A DNA stretch of 64,000 bases from AC-32 sp963765785 (GTDB lineage Bacteria; Actinomycetota; Thermoleophilia; Gaiellales; Gaiellaceae). The DNA is taken from the NCBI GenBank assembly GCA_963765785.1, contig CAVXXW010000019.1:62001-126000 (forward strand). Direction: 5' to 3'. Position 1 is the stretch's first letter, and the number at the start of each line of letters is the position of its first letter. A program made the position numbers and the translations under genes. This document shows, in pieces, positions 44,074-52,637 of the stretch. A model generated the notes under the pieces. The model searched no databases and had not been told where the DNA came from. It saw nothing but the letters and a program-made list of their open reading frames with translations.

Positions 44074-44576
44074 CCGCCGACCGCAGCGATTCGCTCGCGC
44101 GCGTGCGAAAGCTCGTCGCCGTTGACGGCGGTGACGCCGACGAGCTCGAGGCGAAGAGTGGCACCCTCGCTCCACACGCGAGCCCGCGCCGCGCTGCTCC
44201 GCAGGGCCCGACACGAGAAGTAGACCGCCTCCTCGATCTCGAGCGGATACCGCTCCAGGTCTGCGGTCTCGACATCGAGCGAGCGGAGGGCATCGGTCAG
44301 CCCGCGCGCGGGGAGGATCGACGGATAGACCGTCCCGGCGAGCGCCCGCACTCGCTCGAGCGCCGCCTCGACCTGCGGAGCCAACTCCTCGAGCACACTG
44401 CGCGCAGCGGCCGGGTCGGAGTCGAGGAGCTCCCGTGCGAGCTCGACCGCCACCACGGTCGCGGCGAGATCCTGTTGCACGCCGTCGTGCAAGGCCTCCT
44501 CGATCCGCCGGCGCTCCCGGTCGAAGTCGGAGAACACGTGGAGAGGGTAGGCCTCCGCGTCGGAGGAGGCCAGCAC
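44022..44576 (-). CDS. HisKA_3-type sensor kinase, truncated
   Basis: A 184-residue protein with a NarX/DesK-like dimerisation domain: RRRIEEALHDGVQQDLAATVVAVELA has the phosphorylatable His in HDGVQQ. The rest should be an HATPase domain but lacks N-box and G-box motifs (only GQLDLSADRVSAAVPVR at the end resembles the last strand). There is no sensor domain. It overlaps the regulator gene by 52 bp, tail to tail. It may accept or donate phosphate for the fusion regulator but is unlikely to bind ATP. Confidence 0.65.
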   Translation of the reverse strand: MLASSDAEAYPLHVFSDFDRERRRIEEALHDGVQQDLAATVVAVELARELLDSDPAAARSVLEELAPQVEAALERVRALAGTVYPSILPARGLTDALRSLDVETADLERYPLEIEEAVYFSCRALRSSAARARVWSEGATLRLELVGVTAVNGDELSHARERIAAVGGQLDLSADRVSAAVPVR

Positions 44577-44653
44577 GATCGCGGTCGTGGGCAGGCACGC
44601 TGTCGCGGCGAGACCGAAGGGCGTAGCGTCCTCGTCGAGGAGGAGGCATCGCC

Positions 44654-45023
44654 ATGGCCCATGAGTTGATCCTCATCGTCGACGACAACGAGCAGAACCG
44701 GAAGCTCGCGCGCGACGTTCTCGAGTTCGCAGGGTTCCGCACGCTCGAAGCCGCGGGCGGCGGCGAGGGGCTCTCCCTCGCCGTCGAACACCACCCCGAC
44801 CTGATCCTGATGGACATCCGCATGCCCGACATGAAGGGGACCGAGGTGCTGCAGAAGCTGAGGGAGGACGAACGCGTGTCCGCGATCCCGCGTCGTCGCA
44901 CTCACCTCCTCGACGATGAAGGGCGACCGCGAGCGGTTTCTCGCCGACGGCTTCGACGGCTACCTCGAGAAGCCGATCCGCGTCCGCGAGTTCCCGGACC
45001 AGGTCCGGAGGCACCTGGCGTGA
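44654..45023 (+). pseudogene. Single-domain response regulator (DivK/CheY-like), frameshifted
   Basis: Codons 1-81 read LILIVDDNEQNRKLARDVLEFAG with phospho-acceptor LILMDIRMP, normal for a stand-alone receiver. Near 44898 a one-base shift occurs. The correct end (VVALTSSTMKGDRERFLADG, GYLEKPIRV, stop 45021-45023) lies in the next frame, including the conserved Lys. As read, the product ends in unrelated Arg-rich sequence. Good ribosome site AGGAGGAGG. It precedes the broken histidine kinase, its likely partner. Confidence 0.8.
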
Positions 45024-45095
45024 CCAGCTTGCGACCGTAGACGCGAGCCATGGCGAGAGAGAGCACCCCTTCCGTAGAGGCCGCGCCGGAAACGG

Positions 45096-46834
45096 TTGAC
45101 GTCGCGCGCGGCAGGACGCACCTTTGGGTGGGCTGCGCTGGTACGAGCGGTCGCACGCGTTCCACTGCCGATCCGGGCGAAGCAGCTCTTCGGCACGCTC
45201 GCCGTCGCCGCGCTGCTCGCCCTCGTCGCCGTCCTCGGTCTCGTCGCGCTCGGCCAGTCGAACTCCCGCGGCACGGAGCTGAGGAGGCTGCAGCAGCAAG
45301 GTGTCTACGAGCAGCTCCTCCTGACGGACGCGACGCAGCTCTAGCAGTTGCTCGACTACCGCCTCGGCCCGGGCTCCAACGAGAGGCCATCGCGATCAGA
45401 CGAACCGGACCTCCGGAATTTCGATCCCGCCTCGTACCAGCGCGGGTACCTCTCGGCTGAGGATCAGCAGATCGGCGGGGAGTTCACCCGGCTCTGCCTC
45501 GACGCGGGCGCCGGAGTGGAGCGCGCATTGCCCATCGACAATCCGACTACTTGCCCGCCGCACCTGCCGCTCACCCTCGACGCCGTCGCTCCGTCGCTGT
45601 CGCGGAAGCTCAAGGGCGTCGATGTTCGGTTGGGCGGGGGCCCCGCCACCGGTTACAGACTCGTCCGTGCATCCCGCCTCAGCTCCACAACGACCCACTC
45701 GCTCTTCTCTACCGTCGCGCTGCCTCCGGATATCCACAGGCGTCCCGTTCTATCCGTCGACATCCGTGCCGACAAGTGGGCGGCTTCGTTCGCGGCGAAG
45801 CCTCGCCGTCCTCACCAGGAAGACCCAGGCCCGCGCGGACGCGCTCGTCGCGGCCGACCGGCGCTCGTACAGCCGCTCGCGGGACCTCCTGATCGGTGCG
45901 GGCGCGGGTAGCCTCCTCCTCGCTCTCGCGCTCGGCCTGCTCCTCTCCGACTCGGTCGTCGTACCGCTGCAGAAGACGCAGAGGCGGCTGGCCGCGATCG
46001 CGGCCGGCGACTTCTCGGGGCATGTGGAGGTGCCGAACCGGGACGAGATCGGTGCAGCTCGCCGCGGACGTGAACCGGATGAGCGACGAGCTGCAGCGCC
46101 TGTATCAGGAGCTGGAGACGGCGAGCCGGCACAAGTCGGACTTCCTGGCCACGATGTCGCACGAGCTGCGGACGCCGCTGAACGCGATCATCGGCTTCAG
46201 CGAAGTGCTGCAGGAGCAGATGTTCGGCAAGCTGAACGAACGGCAGCTCACCTACGTCAACGACGTGCTCCAGGCGGGAGAGCACCTGCACTCGCTGATC
46301 AACGACGTGCTCGACCTCGCGAAGATCGAGGCCGGCCGGATGGAGCTCGAGCTCTCGCCGGTCGCGATCCCCGACGTCCTCAGGAGCGCGGTCTCCATGC
46401 ACGCGGAGCGGGCAAGCCGCGGTGGCATCGACCTCGCCCTGACGTCGGAGCCGGAGGAGATCACGGTGACCGCCGATGAGCGCCGCGTCCGCCAGGTCGT
46501 CTTCAACCTCGTCTCGAACGCGGTCAAGTTCACGCCTGCCGGAGGGCGGGTCGACATCTCCGCCTGCGCGGACGACGGTCACGTCGAGATCGCCGTCGCA
46601 GACGCGGGGCCGGGGATCCCCGCGGGCGATCTCGAGAGGATCTTCGAAGAGTTCGAGCAGAGCGCCGACGGCAAGAGGGTCGAGGGAACGGGCCTCGGGC
46701 TGCCGCTCTCCCGCAAGCTCGTCGAGCTCCACGGTGGCCGGCTCTGGGTCGAGAGCGAGGTCGGCCGTGGCACCACCTTCCGCTTCACCCTCCCCGTCCG
46801 CCGGACCGAGCCCTCCTCCGTCCTGACGAATTAG
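45096..46834 (+). pseudogene. Histidine kinase (HAMP-HisKA-HATPase) broken by a stop and frameshifts
   Basis: The pieces form one membrane kinase: helix VAALLALVAVLGLVALG, a periplasmic sensor region, second helix SLLLALALGLLLSDSVVVPL, HAMP, HisKA (SHELRTPLNAIIGFSE), and HATPase (NLVSNAVKFT, DAGPGIPAGD, GTGLGLPLSRKLVE). Breaks are an in-frame TAG at 45342-45344, a frameshift near 45790 and another near 46050. The catalytic half is intact from about 46050 to 46834, so a soluble kinase fragment could still be made from an internal start. Adjacent to the frameshifted receiver. Confidence 0.8.
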
Positions 46835-46994
46835 CGGCGACTATGACTTGGCCAGTGGTGTTCGGGAATGACCCCGAAGAAGTGAGGGTGGATCTGGCCG
46901 CAGCCGGTGATTTCGGTGGTTTGCCGGTCTCTAGCGCGTACGGATCCGTAAGCGGCTAGAACGTTCGCCGCAGTAACGACTCCAGAAGGCAGGG

Positions 46995-47676
46995 ATGAAG
47001 CTTCTTCTCACTTCCGCCGGCATCAAGAATCCAAGCATCCACGACGCGCTGGTCGACCTCCTGGGCAAACCGATTGCCGCGTCCAACGCCCTCTGCATTC
47101 CGACCGCGATCTATGCCTTCCCCGGCGGTGCCGGCAGTGCATGGCAGCTGATCAGCGGACGAGCCGCCAGCCCCTTGTGTGAATTAGGTTGGAAGTCTTT
47201 GGGAGTGCGGAGCTCACCGCGCTGCCCAGCATCGAAAAGCGCACTGGACCGCTGTGGTCGAGAAGACGGACGCCCTACTGGTCGGAGGTGGCGATCCCCT
47301 GTATCTGTGCTACTGGATACACCAGTCGGGGCTGACGGACCTCTTCCCGTCACTGCGCGAAACGGTCTGGGTGGGAGTGAGCGCCGGGAGCTTGGTAATG
47401 GCCCCGAACGTCGGGGAGGAGTTCGTCTATGGGAGTCCGCCCACCACCGGCGGCGACAGAGCGCTGGGATTGGTCGATTTCGCGATGTTTCCGCACCTGG
47501 ATCACGAGGCTATGCCGGACCATTCCATGGCAAACGCAGAACAATGGGCGGCCGGGATATCGGGTCCGGCGTATGCGATCGACGACGAGACCGCCATCAA
47601 AGTGGTCGACGGCACCGTCGAAGTCGTCTCCGAGGGGCACTGGAAGCTGTTCACCCCCAGCCCGGAGGCAAGCTAG
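46995..47676 (+). pseudogene. Peptidase E-like (S51) protein, frameshifted
   Basis: The start MKLLLTSAGIKNPSIHDALVDLLGKP and, in another frame, KTDALLVGGGDPLYLCYWI and WVGVSAGSLVM (nucleophile Ser in GXSAGS) are typical of alpha-aspartyl dipeptidase-like S51 peptidases. Frame changes occur near 47205 and 47245, with the bridging piece ELTALPSIEKR in the third frame. The C-terminal portion to 47676 is intact. A shorter product from the ATG-like GTG near 47251 would lack the first strand. Confidence 0.8.
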
Positions 47677-47759
47677 CCGGCTCCGGAGACGCGTGCACCG
47701 CTCGGCTGGGCGAGCGTCCTCTCGCTGACCAACGCGCACGACACAGAACCAGCCGATTA

Positions 47760-47818
47760 GCAGCGGCTTTCCAGAGCCCTCTGACGGACTCGAACCGTCG
47801 ACCCCCCTCCTTACCATG
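47760..47818 (-). repeat. tRNA-Thr(GGT) 3'-half-derived repeat, copy A
   Basis: On the minus strand it reads anticodon loop ATGGTAA (anticodon GGT), GGAGG, variable GGGTC, T-stem GACGG, loop TTCGAGT, CCGTC, then AGAGGGC. The 5' half of a tRNA is absent. A second copy at 61214-61272 aligns without gaps (48 of 59 identical). Two T-stem pairs differ between copies, both with compensatory changes. Similarity extends about 20 bp past the acceptor end. It gives rise to the spurious peptide DSNRRPPSLP. Confidence 0.7.
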
Positions 47819-47876
47819 AACGTGAGGAGGGGTCGCATGCGGGCTTCTGCGTAGTGGTGCCATTCGCCTGGGTCGA

Positions 47877-48656
47877 CTAGCCGCGTCTTCTCGCTCTTTG
47901 CGTCTCGGTGCGACCTTGGTGCGACCCCGGCCAGGCCGGCGCTCGAGCGCGCAAGTTGGGCCCACCAACTGCATGTAGGTACTGCTGTGCGATGGCGAAC
48001 ACGAGGAGCGAGACGCCGCTGCCGAGAAGAGCGCCGGCAACGGCGTCCGTGAGCCAGTGGACTTGTAGGTACGTGCGACTCCAGGCCATGGCGACAACAC
48101 CGAGGCCGGCGAGCGCCCACCACCATCTGCGGTGCGAGCCGGGTGCGGTAAAGAGCAGGACGAGCGCGACGCAGGTCGCGCCTGCGTAGGTGGTGTGGCC
48201 GGAAGGGAAGGAGGCGCCGACGGGGTGGACGAGCCCGTCGGGCGGGCGGGCACGATCGACCAGCACCTTCAGGAGCGCCGAGAGCAGCGGAGCCAGGCTC
48301 TCGGCAACGGCGAACGCGACGAGGGCGAGCCAGCGACGCCGCCGAAGGAGGAGCAGTCCGACGAGCGCGAGCGCAATAGCACGGCCGACTCCGCGCCCGA
48401 GCCAGTTGAAGACGAGCGCGAGATGGGTGAGCAGCGGCGCCTCGAGGTGATGCATCGCCTCGGACCAGCGGCGGTCGAGTTCGAATGGCCCTGCCGGTAC
48501 GAGGATGGCGATCAGCACGACGATCGCGAGCATCACGCCGCCTGCCCAAAGTGCACGGGCCGGATGCGCGAGAAACGACTCACCTGACGTACGCGCCGAC
48601 CCCTTGGTCTCGCGCTCTTGCTCGGTGGCCGCCTTCGTCATCGTCTCCAGCTTCAT
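47877..48656 (-). CDS. PAP2-family lipid phosphatase
   Basis: A 259-residue six-helix phosphatase. Motif 1 VLVDRARPPD, motif 2 FPSGHTTY and motif 3 SRTYLQVHWLTD are present, although the leading Lys of motif 1 (KVLVDRARP) is the only clear basic residue there. The ATG at 48656 is used; MTKAATE at 48641 is possible. Its upstream region holds one of six TGGCA triple-repeat promoters, pointing at this gene. A broken paralogue lies at 51540-51770. Confidence 0.9.
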   Translation of the reverse strand: MKLETMTKAATEQERETKGSARTSGESFLAHPARALWAGGVMLAIVVLIAILVPAGPFELDRRWSEAMHHLEAPLLTHLALVFNWLGRGVGRAIALALVGLLLLRRRRWLALVAFAVAESLAPLLSALLKVLVDRARPPDGLVHPVGASFPSGHTTYAGATCVALVLLFTAPGSHRRWWWALAGLGVVAMAWSRTYLQVHWLTDAVAGALLGSGVSLLVFAIAQQYLHAVGGPNLRARAPAWPGSHQGRTETQRARRRG

Positions 48657-48669
48657 TCGTTGGTGTCGG

Positions 48670-48723
48670 ACTCTGGCGGCTGGGGCTGCCATGCGACTGC
48701 CGCGCCGGCGACATGCGCTGCCA
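48670..48723 (-). promoter_or_regulatory. SARP-like box 1 (toward PAP2)
   Basis: Minus strand: TGGCA (48723-48719), 16 nt, CGGCA (48702-48698), 6 nt, TGGCA (48691-48687), 11 nt, CAGAGT (48675-48670) as -10-like element. One mismatch in the middle unit. The hexamer lies 13 nt before the ATG at 48656, so the transcript would have a very short leader. Confidence 0.7.
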
Positions 48724-48733
48724 ACGGCCTGGG

Positions 48734-48787
48734 TGGCAGCGACACCAAGCGGTGTGGCATCGGCTTGGCATCGACGCGCGGCAGGCT
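48734..48787 (+). promoter_or_regulatory. SARP-like box 2 (toward DUF1269-like gene)
   Basis: TGGCA at 48734, 48755 and 48766 (spacing 21 and 11), then after 11 nt CAGGCT (48782-48787). The ATG of the target is 37 nt further on, with a good ribosome site. It is 10 bp from box 1, giving a back-to-back divergent promoter. Confidence 0.75.
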
Positions 48788-48824
48788 GCAGTCGTCAGAG
48801 ATGTTCAACCGAAAGGAGTATTCA

Positions 48825-49430
48825 ATGGCTCTGGAAAACGTGGTGGTCGTTCGGTTCACGGAGCCGAGCAAGGCCTACCAGGCGCTGAGCGTCCTCAAGG
48901 AGTGCGATGCCGAAGGTCGCCTCGGCCTCGAGTCGGCGGCGGTCGTGGAACGTACTGCAGCGGACGAGCTGCGCATCCTGGAGAGCACCGACAACGTTGG
49001 CCCCCTCGGGACTGCGAGCGGCTCGCTGATCGGGATGCTGATCGGCGTTCTGGGCGGCCCGGTCGGGGTCCTTCTCGGGTGGGGTGCCGGCGCGATGGTG
49101 GGCGGCGCGTTCGACATCGATCGCACAGTGACCTCCGATGAGGCGCTGACCGTTCTCGGCACGGCGATTCCGCCGGAATCGACCGCCCTGATCGCAAGCG
49201 TCGAGGAGCCGGTGGTCGAGGTCATCGACGCCGAGATGGACATGCTGGGCGGCGAGGTGACCCGCCAGCCGGTCGCCAAGGTGATGAGCGAGCTCGAGGC
49301 GGCCGAGGAGGCCGCCGACGCCGCAGCGCGCGAAGCACGACGCGTAGTGCGCGAGAAGCGCAAGGCCGAGTTCCACGCCGGCGTCGACGAGCGCGTGGGA
49401 AAGGTGAAGGAGAAGGTCCACGCGTCCTGA
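48825..49430 (+). CDS. DUF1269-like protein with glycine-zipper membrane segment
   Basis: A 201-residue protein. The N-terminal alpha-beta domain (VVVVRFTEPSKAYQALSVLKE, RLGLESAAVVER) is followed by a Gly-rich hydrophobic stretch (GSLIGMLIGVLGGPVGVLLGWGAGAMVGG, residues about 67-97), then EPVVEVIDAEMDMLGGEV and a charged coiled tail. This fits DUF1269/DUF6325-type membrane proteins. GAAAGGAG precedes the ATG. It is preceded by SARP-like box 2 and followed by a strong terminator, so it is a single-gene unit. Confidence 0.85.
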   Translation: MALENVVVVRFTEPSKAYQALSVLKECDAEGRLGLESAAVVERTAADELRILESTDNVGPLGTASGSLIGMLIGVLGGPVGVLLGWGAGAMVGGAFDIDRTVTSDEALTVLGTAIPPESTALIASVEEPVVEVIDAEMDMLGGEVTRQPVAKVMSELEAAEEAADAAAREARRVVREKRKAEFHAGVDERVGKVKEKVHAS

Positions 49431-49507
49431 TCCGCGCCGCATGTGCTCGCCGAAGCCCGCCGACCGTACGGCCGGCGGGCTTCGGCCATCCCGGGTCCGC
49501 GGATCAG
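49427..49507. terminator. Two-tier terminator hairpin
   Basis: Inner 14-bp stem 49449-49462 with 49473-49486 and outer 10-bp stem 49427-49436 with 49498-49507, all perfectly paired. It overlaps the DUF1269-like stop on one side and the HD-GYP remnant's stop on the other. Confidence 0.8.
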
Positions 49508-49606
49508 CCGGCCAGCGGTGCTGAGTGGTCGCCTTGCAGCGCCAGGAATGCATCGACGACGGCCGGGTCGAACTGGCTCCCTGCGCAACGCTTCAGTTCG
49601 GCGAGC
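49504..49606 (-). pseudogene. HD-GYP phosphodiesterase C-terminal remnant
   Basis: On the minus strand AELKRCAGSQFDPAVVDAFL then 12 residues and TGA match the final helix of HD-GYP domains (GxQFDPxVVxAF). Nothing of the HD or GYP core remains; upstream it joins directly to an AI-2E permease fragment. A stranded gene end of about 33 codons. Confidence 0.6.
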
Positions 49607-49693
49607 GCCAATCGATGGACAGCGCCTCCCGGTAGAGGAGGGTCACGAGTGGCGAGAGCCCGACGGTCTGCCCGATGTACCCGGGGCCGAATT
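49607..49693 (-). pseudogene. AI-2E permease fragment
   Basis: Minus strand YIGQTVGLSPLVTLL matches the conserved RIGRTVGLSPLVTLL loop of the intact AI-2E permease at 52634-53686. Only some 18 residues are recognisable. It lies between the HD-GYP remnant and the coiled-coil gene, so three gene pieces are spliced within 200 bp. Confidence 0.55.
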
Positions 49694-50140
49694 CTAGGCG
49701 GATCCTGCTAGGGCGTCCGCCCTCTTCCTCGCCCGGACAGCGTCGAGGAGCGCATATTCGGCTTCCGTGATCGCGGACGCCGCGAAGTTGATCGCGTCTT
49801 CCGCATCGACCTCGGCCCATTCGGCGGCATCTTCGGCGTCGCTCGCATCGAGCGCAGCCTTCTTGGCATCGATGTGTGCTCGCGTGTGCTGGACGTGTTG
49901 GTCCCAATCGCTCCGTACCTGTTCCCAGTGGCTCTCGGGCCGATCGGCCTCTTTCGGCTTGTCGCGTAGCTTGGCTGCACGCGCGTCGGCGCTCCGGCGC
50001 ACCTCGTCGACCTTGGCATCTACCCCGGCCTGATCTTCCCCGGCCGCCTCGATGATCGTCCGTTCCGCCTCCTCGACCTCGTCCTTCAGTTTGGCGAAGT
50101 CGCTCCGTAGCTCGAGCTCTACCGGCGTGGCGTTCGGCAT
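49694..50140 (-). CDS. Hypothetical coiled-coil protein
   Basis: A 148-residue acidic, Ala/Glu/Asp-rich helical protein (FAKLKDEVEEAERTIIEAAGED, VRRSADARAAKLRDK), with a second helical half DASDAEDAAEWAEVDAEDAIN. No hydrophobic segment. GGAGGAGGCACGTC precedes the ATG. It resembles the coiled-coil protein at 57448 in composition and length, but I see no clear sequence match. Function unknown. Confidence 0.7.
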   Translation of the reverse strand: MPNATPVELELRSDFAKLKDEVEEAERTIIEAAGEDQAGVDAKVDEVRRSADARAAKLRDKPKEADRPESHWEQVRSDWDQHVQHTRAHIDAKKAALDASDAEDAAEWAEVDAEDAINFAASAITEAEYALLDAVRARKRADALAGSA

Positions 50141-50262
50141 GACGTGCCTCCTCCCGGGTTTGTGGTTGGCGCCTGAGCCCGCTTTAGCACCGCTGGGAGG
50201 AGACTTCGTCATGCCAATGGGGTGATGCTGGGCCGGCCCTGCGCGTGCTGACGGACTGATCG

Positions 50263-51369
50263 CTAGGCCGTCTGCTGCTGCTTCGCAGCGTCTGCGGCGG
50301 CGATGCGCGCTCTTCTGCCGGCGGTGAGCTCTTCCACGACGATCTGGAGCCCGGCTGCAATTGGCACGCCGATGATCGCCCCGATCAACCCGAAGAGTGC
50401 CCCGAAAGCCAGGACACTGGCGAGCACGGTGAAGCCGGAGACCTGTGCCGCCCTTCCGATGATCGTCGGCTGCAGGATGTAGTTCTCGATCTGCTGGTAG
50501 ACCACGATCACGATCACGAAGACGATCAAGGCCTCGAGACTGACCGAGAGCGCGACGATCCCGATGATGACCCCGGCGAGCGTGGCCCCGATGCTAGGGA
50601 CGAGGTCGAGGATCCCCGCGATCACCGCTAGGGCGAGCGGGTACGGAAGGCCGAGGATCACCGCGGTGACGCCGTAGACCGTCCCGCAAATCAGGGAGAT
50701 GGCGAGGTTGCCGAGCATGTAGCGCGAGGTCGTTTGGATGATCCGATCCGTGACCGAGAGAACGCGCTCCCGCTTGTCCCGATAGAGCAGGCTCCCGATC
50801 CCGTCCAGCCAGCGCGGGGCGTCGATCAGCCCGAAAAGAGTCAGGAAGACGACCGAGAAGACGAGCGCGACCGCTGCGAAGGCCGAGACTCCGAGATGGG
50901 CGGCGCCGCCCGCCGCCTTGCCCACCCCGCCCGTGATCTCGCTCGCGTGTTTTCGCAACGTGTCGAGCGAGTCACTCCCGCCGTTGATGAAGTTGCCCAG
51001 ACCGCTGTGCCTGGCCTTGTCAACGACCTGCGGCAGGTCGCCGCTGAGCCCGCGCACCGCGCCGCTGATCGCCTGCACCACCAGCAGCGCGACGACGGCG
51101 ATGACGATCACGATCGCCAGGACGAGCAACGTGGAGCACAGCCGCCGGCTCCAGCCGAACCGCCGCTCCATCCAAGTCACCACTGGCAAGAGGACGGCGG
51201 TGCTGAAGACGGAGACGAAGACTACGAGCAGGACCTTCGCAATCGACGCCAGTGCCCACGCGACGGCGGCCACGGTCGCAACCAGAAGGATCGTCTGGAT
51301 CGAGATCGTGACATCGACCTTGGAGCGACCGGTCTCCCTGGCCGCGGCGGCCGACTCTAGTGCGGTCAC
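50263..51369 (-). CDS. AI-2E/PerM-family permease
   Basis: A 368-residue membrane protein with eight helices: an N-terminal pair (SIQTILLVATVAAVAWALASI), a helix at about 75-95, a long soluble loop, then YMLGNLAISLICGTVYGVTAVILGLPYPLALAVIAGILDLVPSIG-like core and QQIENYILQPTIIGRAAQVSGF, the family signature. GTG start. Members are proposed transporters for autoinducer-2 or Na+/H+; specificity unknown. It is distinct from the second AI-2E gene at 52634. Confidence 0.9.
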   Translation of the reverse strand: MTALESAAAARETGRSKVDVTISIQTILLVATVAAVAWALASIAKVLLVVFVSVFSTAVLLPVVTWMERRFGWSRRLCSTLLVLAIVIVIAVVALLVVQAISGAVRGLSGDLPQVVDKARHSGLGNFINGGSDSLDTLRKHASEITGGVGKAAGGAAHLGVSAFAAVALVFSVVFLTLFGLIDAPRWLDGIGSLLYRDKRERVLSVTDRIIQTTSRYMLGNLAISLICGTVYGVTAVILGLPYPLALAVIAGILDLVPSIGATLAGVIIGIVALSVSLEALIVFVIVIVVYQQIENYILQPTIIGRAAQVSGFTVLASVLAFGALFGLIGAIIGVPIAAGLQIVVEELTAGRRARIAAADAAKQQQTA

Positions 51370-51539
51370 CCGCTCTTCATAGCGAAGGGGGCGGATGACC
51401 TACGGCTCGGTGCATCGGCGCCCCCGTCGCGAGGTCAGTCGTATGCGCGGCGGCGGCGCGCCTCGATCCGGCCCCGATTCGAGCGGTCACGGGCAGCGCG
51501 CTGAGAAGGCCGCGCGGGCGTTCCTGAGCTACACGTCGA

Positions 51540-51770
51540 CGCCGAGCTGCGCGACTCCGCGATCGCCGGCTCTGCGCCAGCGGGCGCGAGCGCGATGGCA
51601 CGGCCGAGCCCTCGCCCGAGCCAGTTGAAGACGAGCGCGACATGGGTGAGCAGCGGCGTCTCCAGGTGATACATCGCCTCGGACATGCTGTGGTCGAGCT
51701 CGAGCGGTCCTGCCGATACAGCGGATGGCGATCAGCATGACGAACGCGAGCATTCCGCCGGTCGTCCAAA
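51540..51770 (-). pseudogene. PAP2 phosphatase N-terminal remnant (paralogue of 47877-48656)
   Basis: Minus strand MYHLETPLLTHVALVFNWLGRGLGRAIALA matches residues of the intact PAP2 (MHHLEAPLLTHLALVFNWLGRGVGR) almost position by position. The DNA upstream to 51770 also aligns with that gene's first helix region, partly out of frame. All three catalytic motifs are missing. A degraded duplicate left at the 3' side of the DAG kinase gene. Confidence 0.75.
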
Positions 51771-51779
51771 GAGCATGAG

Positions 51780-52637
51780 TTAAGGCCGGGGTATCCGCAC
51801 GCGGAGCGCGGCGGGCCGGATAACGAACCGGAGCGGGGAGTCGAGGTCGATTGCCTCGCCGTCGATGCCGGCGTGGACGGGAGCGGTGGCGATCACCTCG
51901 AGCTGTTTCGCAGTCCATGTTCGCGCGGAGGTCTGGCCGGGAGCCGGCCGGTCGAGCACGACGACGCCGAGCTGCCCGCTGTCGAGTGCAGGGCGGGTGC
52001 CCGGCGCACGCGGCGGGTCGAAGGAGTAGGGGTTGTTCGACACGAGCACGACGGCCGGGTCGCGATGGGCGCGGCCGCGGTCGTCGACGAGCTCCAGGTT
52101 GGCTGCCCGCGCGCTTGGTCCGAGTACCTGCGCAGCCGTCTCCAGCAGCGTTCGCGCTTTGGCGTCACGGTAGGCCGGCTGCCGAACGGCGTCGCCGTAG
52201 ATCCCGAGCGACACGTTGTTGAGGAAGAGGCGGCCGTTCACCTCCGCGACATCGATCCGGCGCTCGACGCCGTCGGTGAAGGCGTCGAGCGAGCCGACGA
52301 GATCGCCGCGGTCGACACCGACGTCGAGCGCGAAGTGGTTGCGGGTCCCGGCCGGCACGCAGACGAACGGCAGGTCGTGCGCGAGCGCGGCTGCGGCCAC
52401 GACGGCGAGCGACCCGTCGCCGCCGGCGGCGCCGAGCGCGTCCGCGCCGCGCGCCACCGCGTCGTCGACGAGCGCGGCGAGGTCGTCGTCCGGGCGCAGG
52501 ACGATCACGTCGATGCCGAGCTCGCGCGCCCGCTCGGCAAGGCCCGCGCGCGTCGCCTTGCCGCCGCCGGACTTCGGGTTGACGAACAACACGGGCCGCG
52601 GCGGCCGATCCGCGCCGTGGTAGTTGGAATGCTTCAT
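51780..52637 (-). CDS. Diacylglycerol kinase-family lipid kinase
   Basis: A 285-residue DAGK/YegS-like kinase. VLFVNPKSGGGKA is the N-terminal signature, GAAGGDGSLAVVAAAAL the nucleotide motif and VCVPAGTRNHFALDVG the second conserved block. VNGRLFLNNVSLGIYGDAV and AGIDGEAIDLDSPL complete the C-domain. ATG start overlaps the end of the AI-2E gene (ATGA-like). Last gene of rhomboid-AI-2E-kinase. Confidence 0.92.
   Translation of the reverse strand: MKHSNYHGADRPPRPVLFVNPKSGGGKATRAGLAERARELGIDVIVLRPDDDLAALVDDAVARGADALGAAGGDGSLAVVAAAALAHDLPFVCVPAGTRNHFALDVGVDRGDLVGSLDAFTDGVERRIDVAEVNGRLFLNNVSLGIYGDAVRQPAYRDAKARTLLETAAQVLGPSARAANLELVDDRGRAHRDPAVVLVSNNPYSFDPPRAPGTRPALDSGQLGVVVLDRPAPGQTSARTWTAKQLEVIATAPVHAGIDGEAIDLDSPLRFVIRPAALRVRIPRP

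Noticed and set aside
47760..47818. Functional tRNA-Thr gene
   Set aside because: No D-arm or 5' acceptor strand could be found upstream on the minus strand in either copy.
47771..47819. Peptide ending DSNRRPPSLP as a protein C-terminus
   Set aside because: It is a translation of the antisense of a tRNA 3' half; the same artefact appears at 61230-61260.
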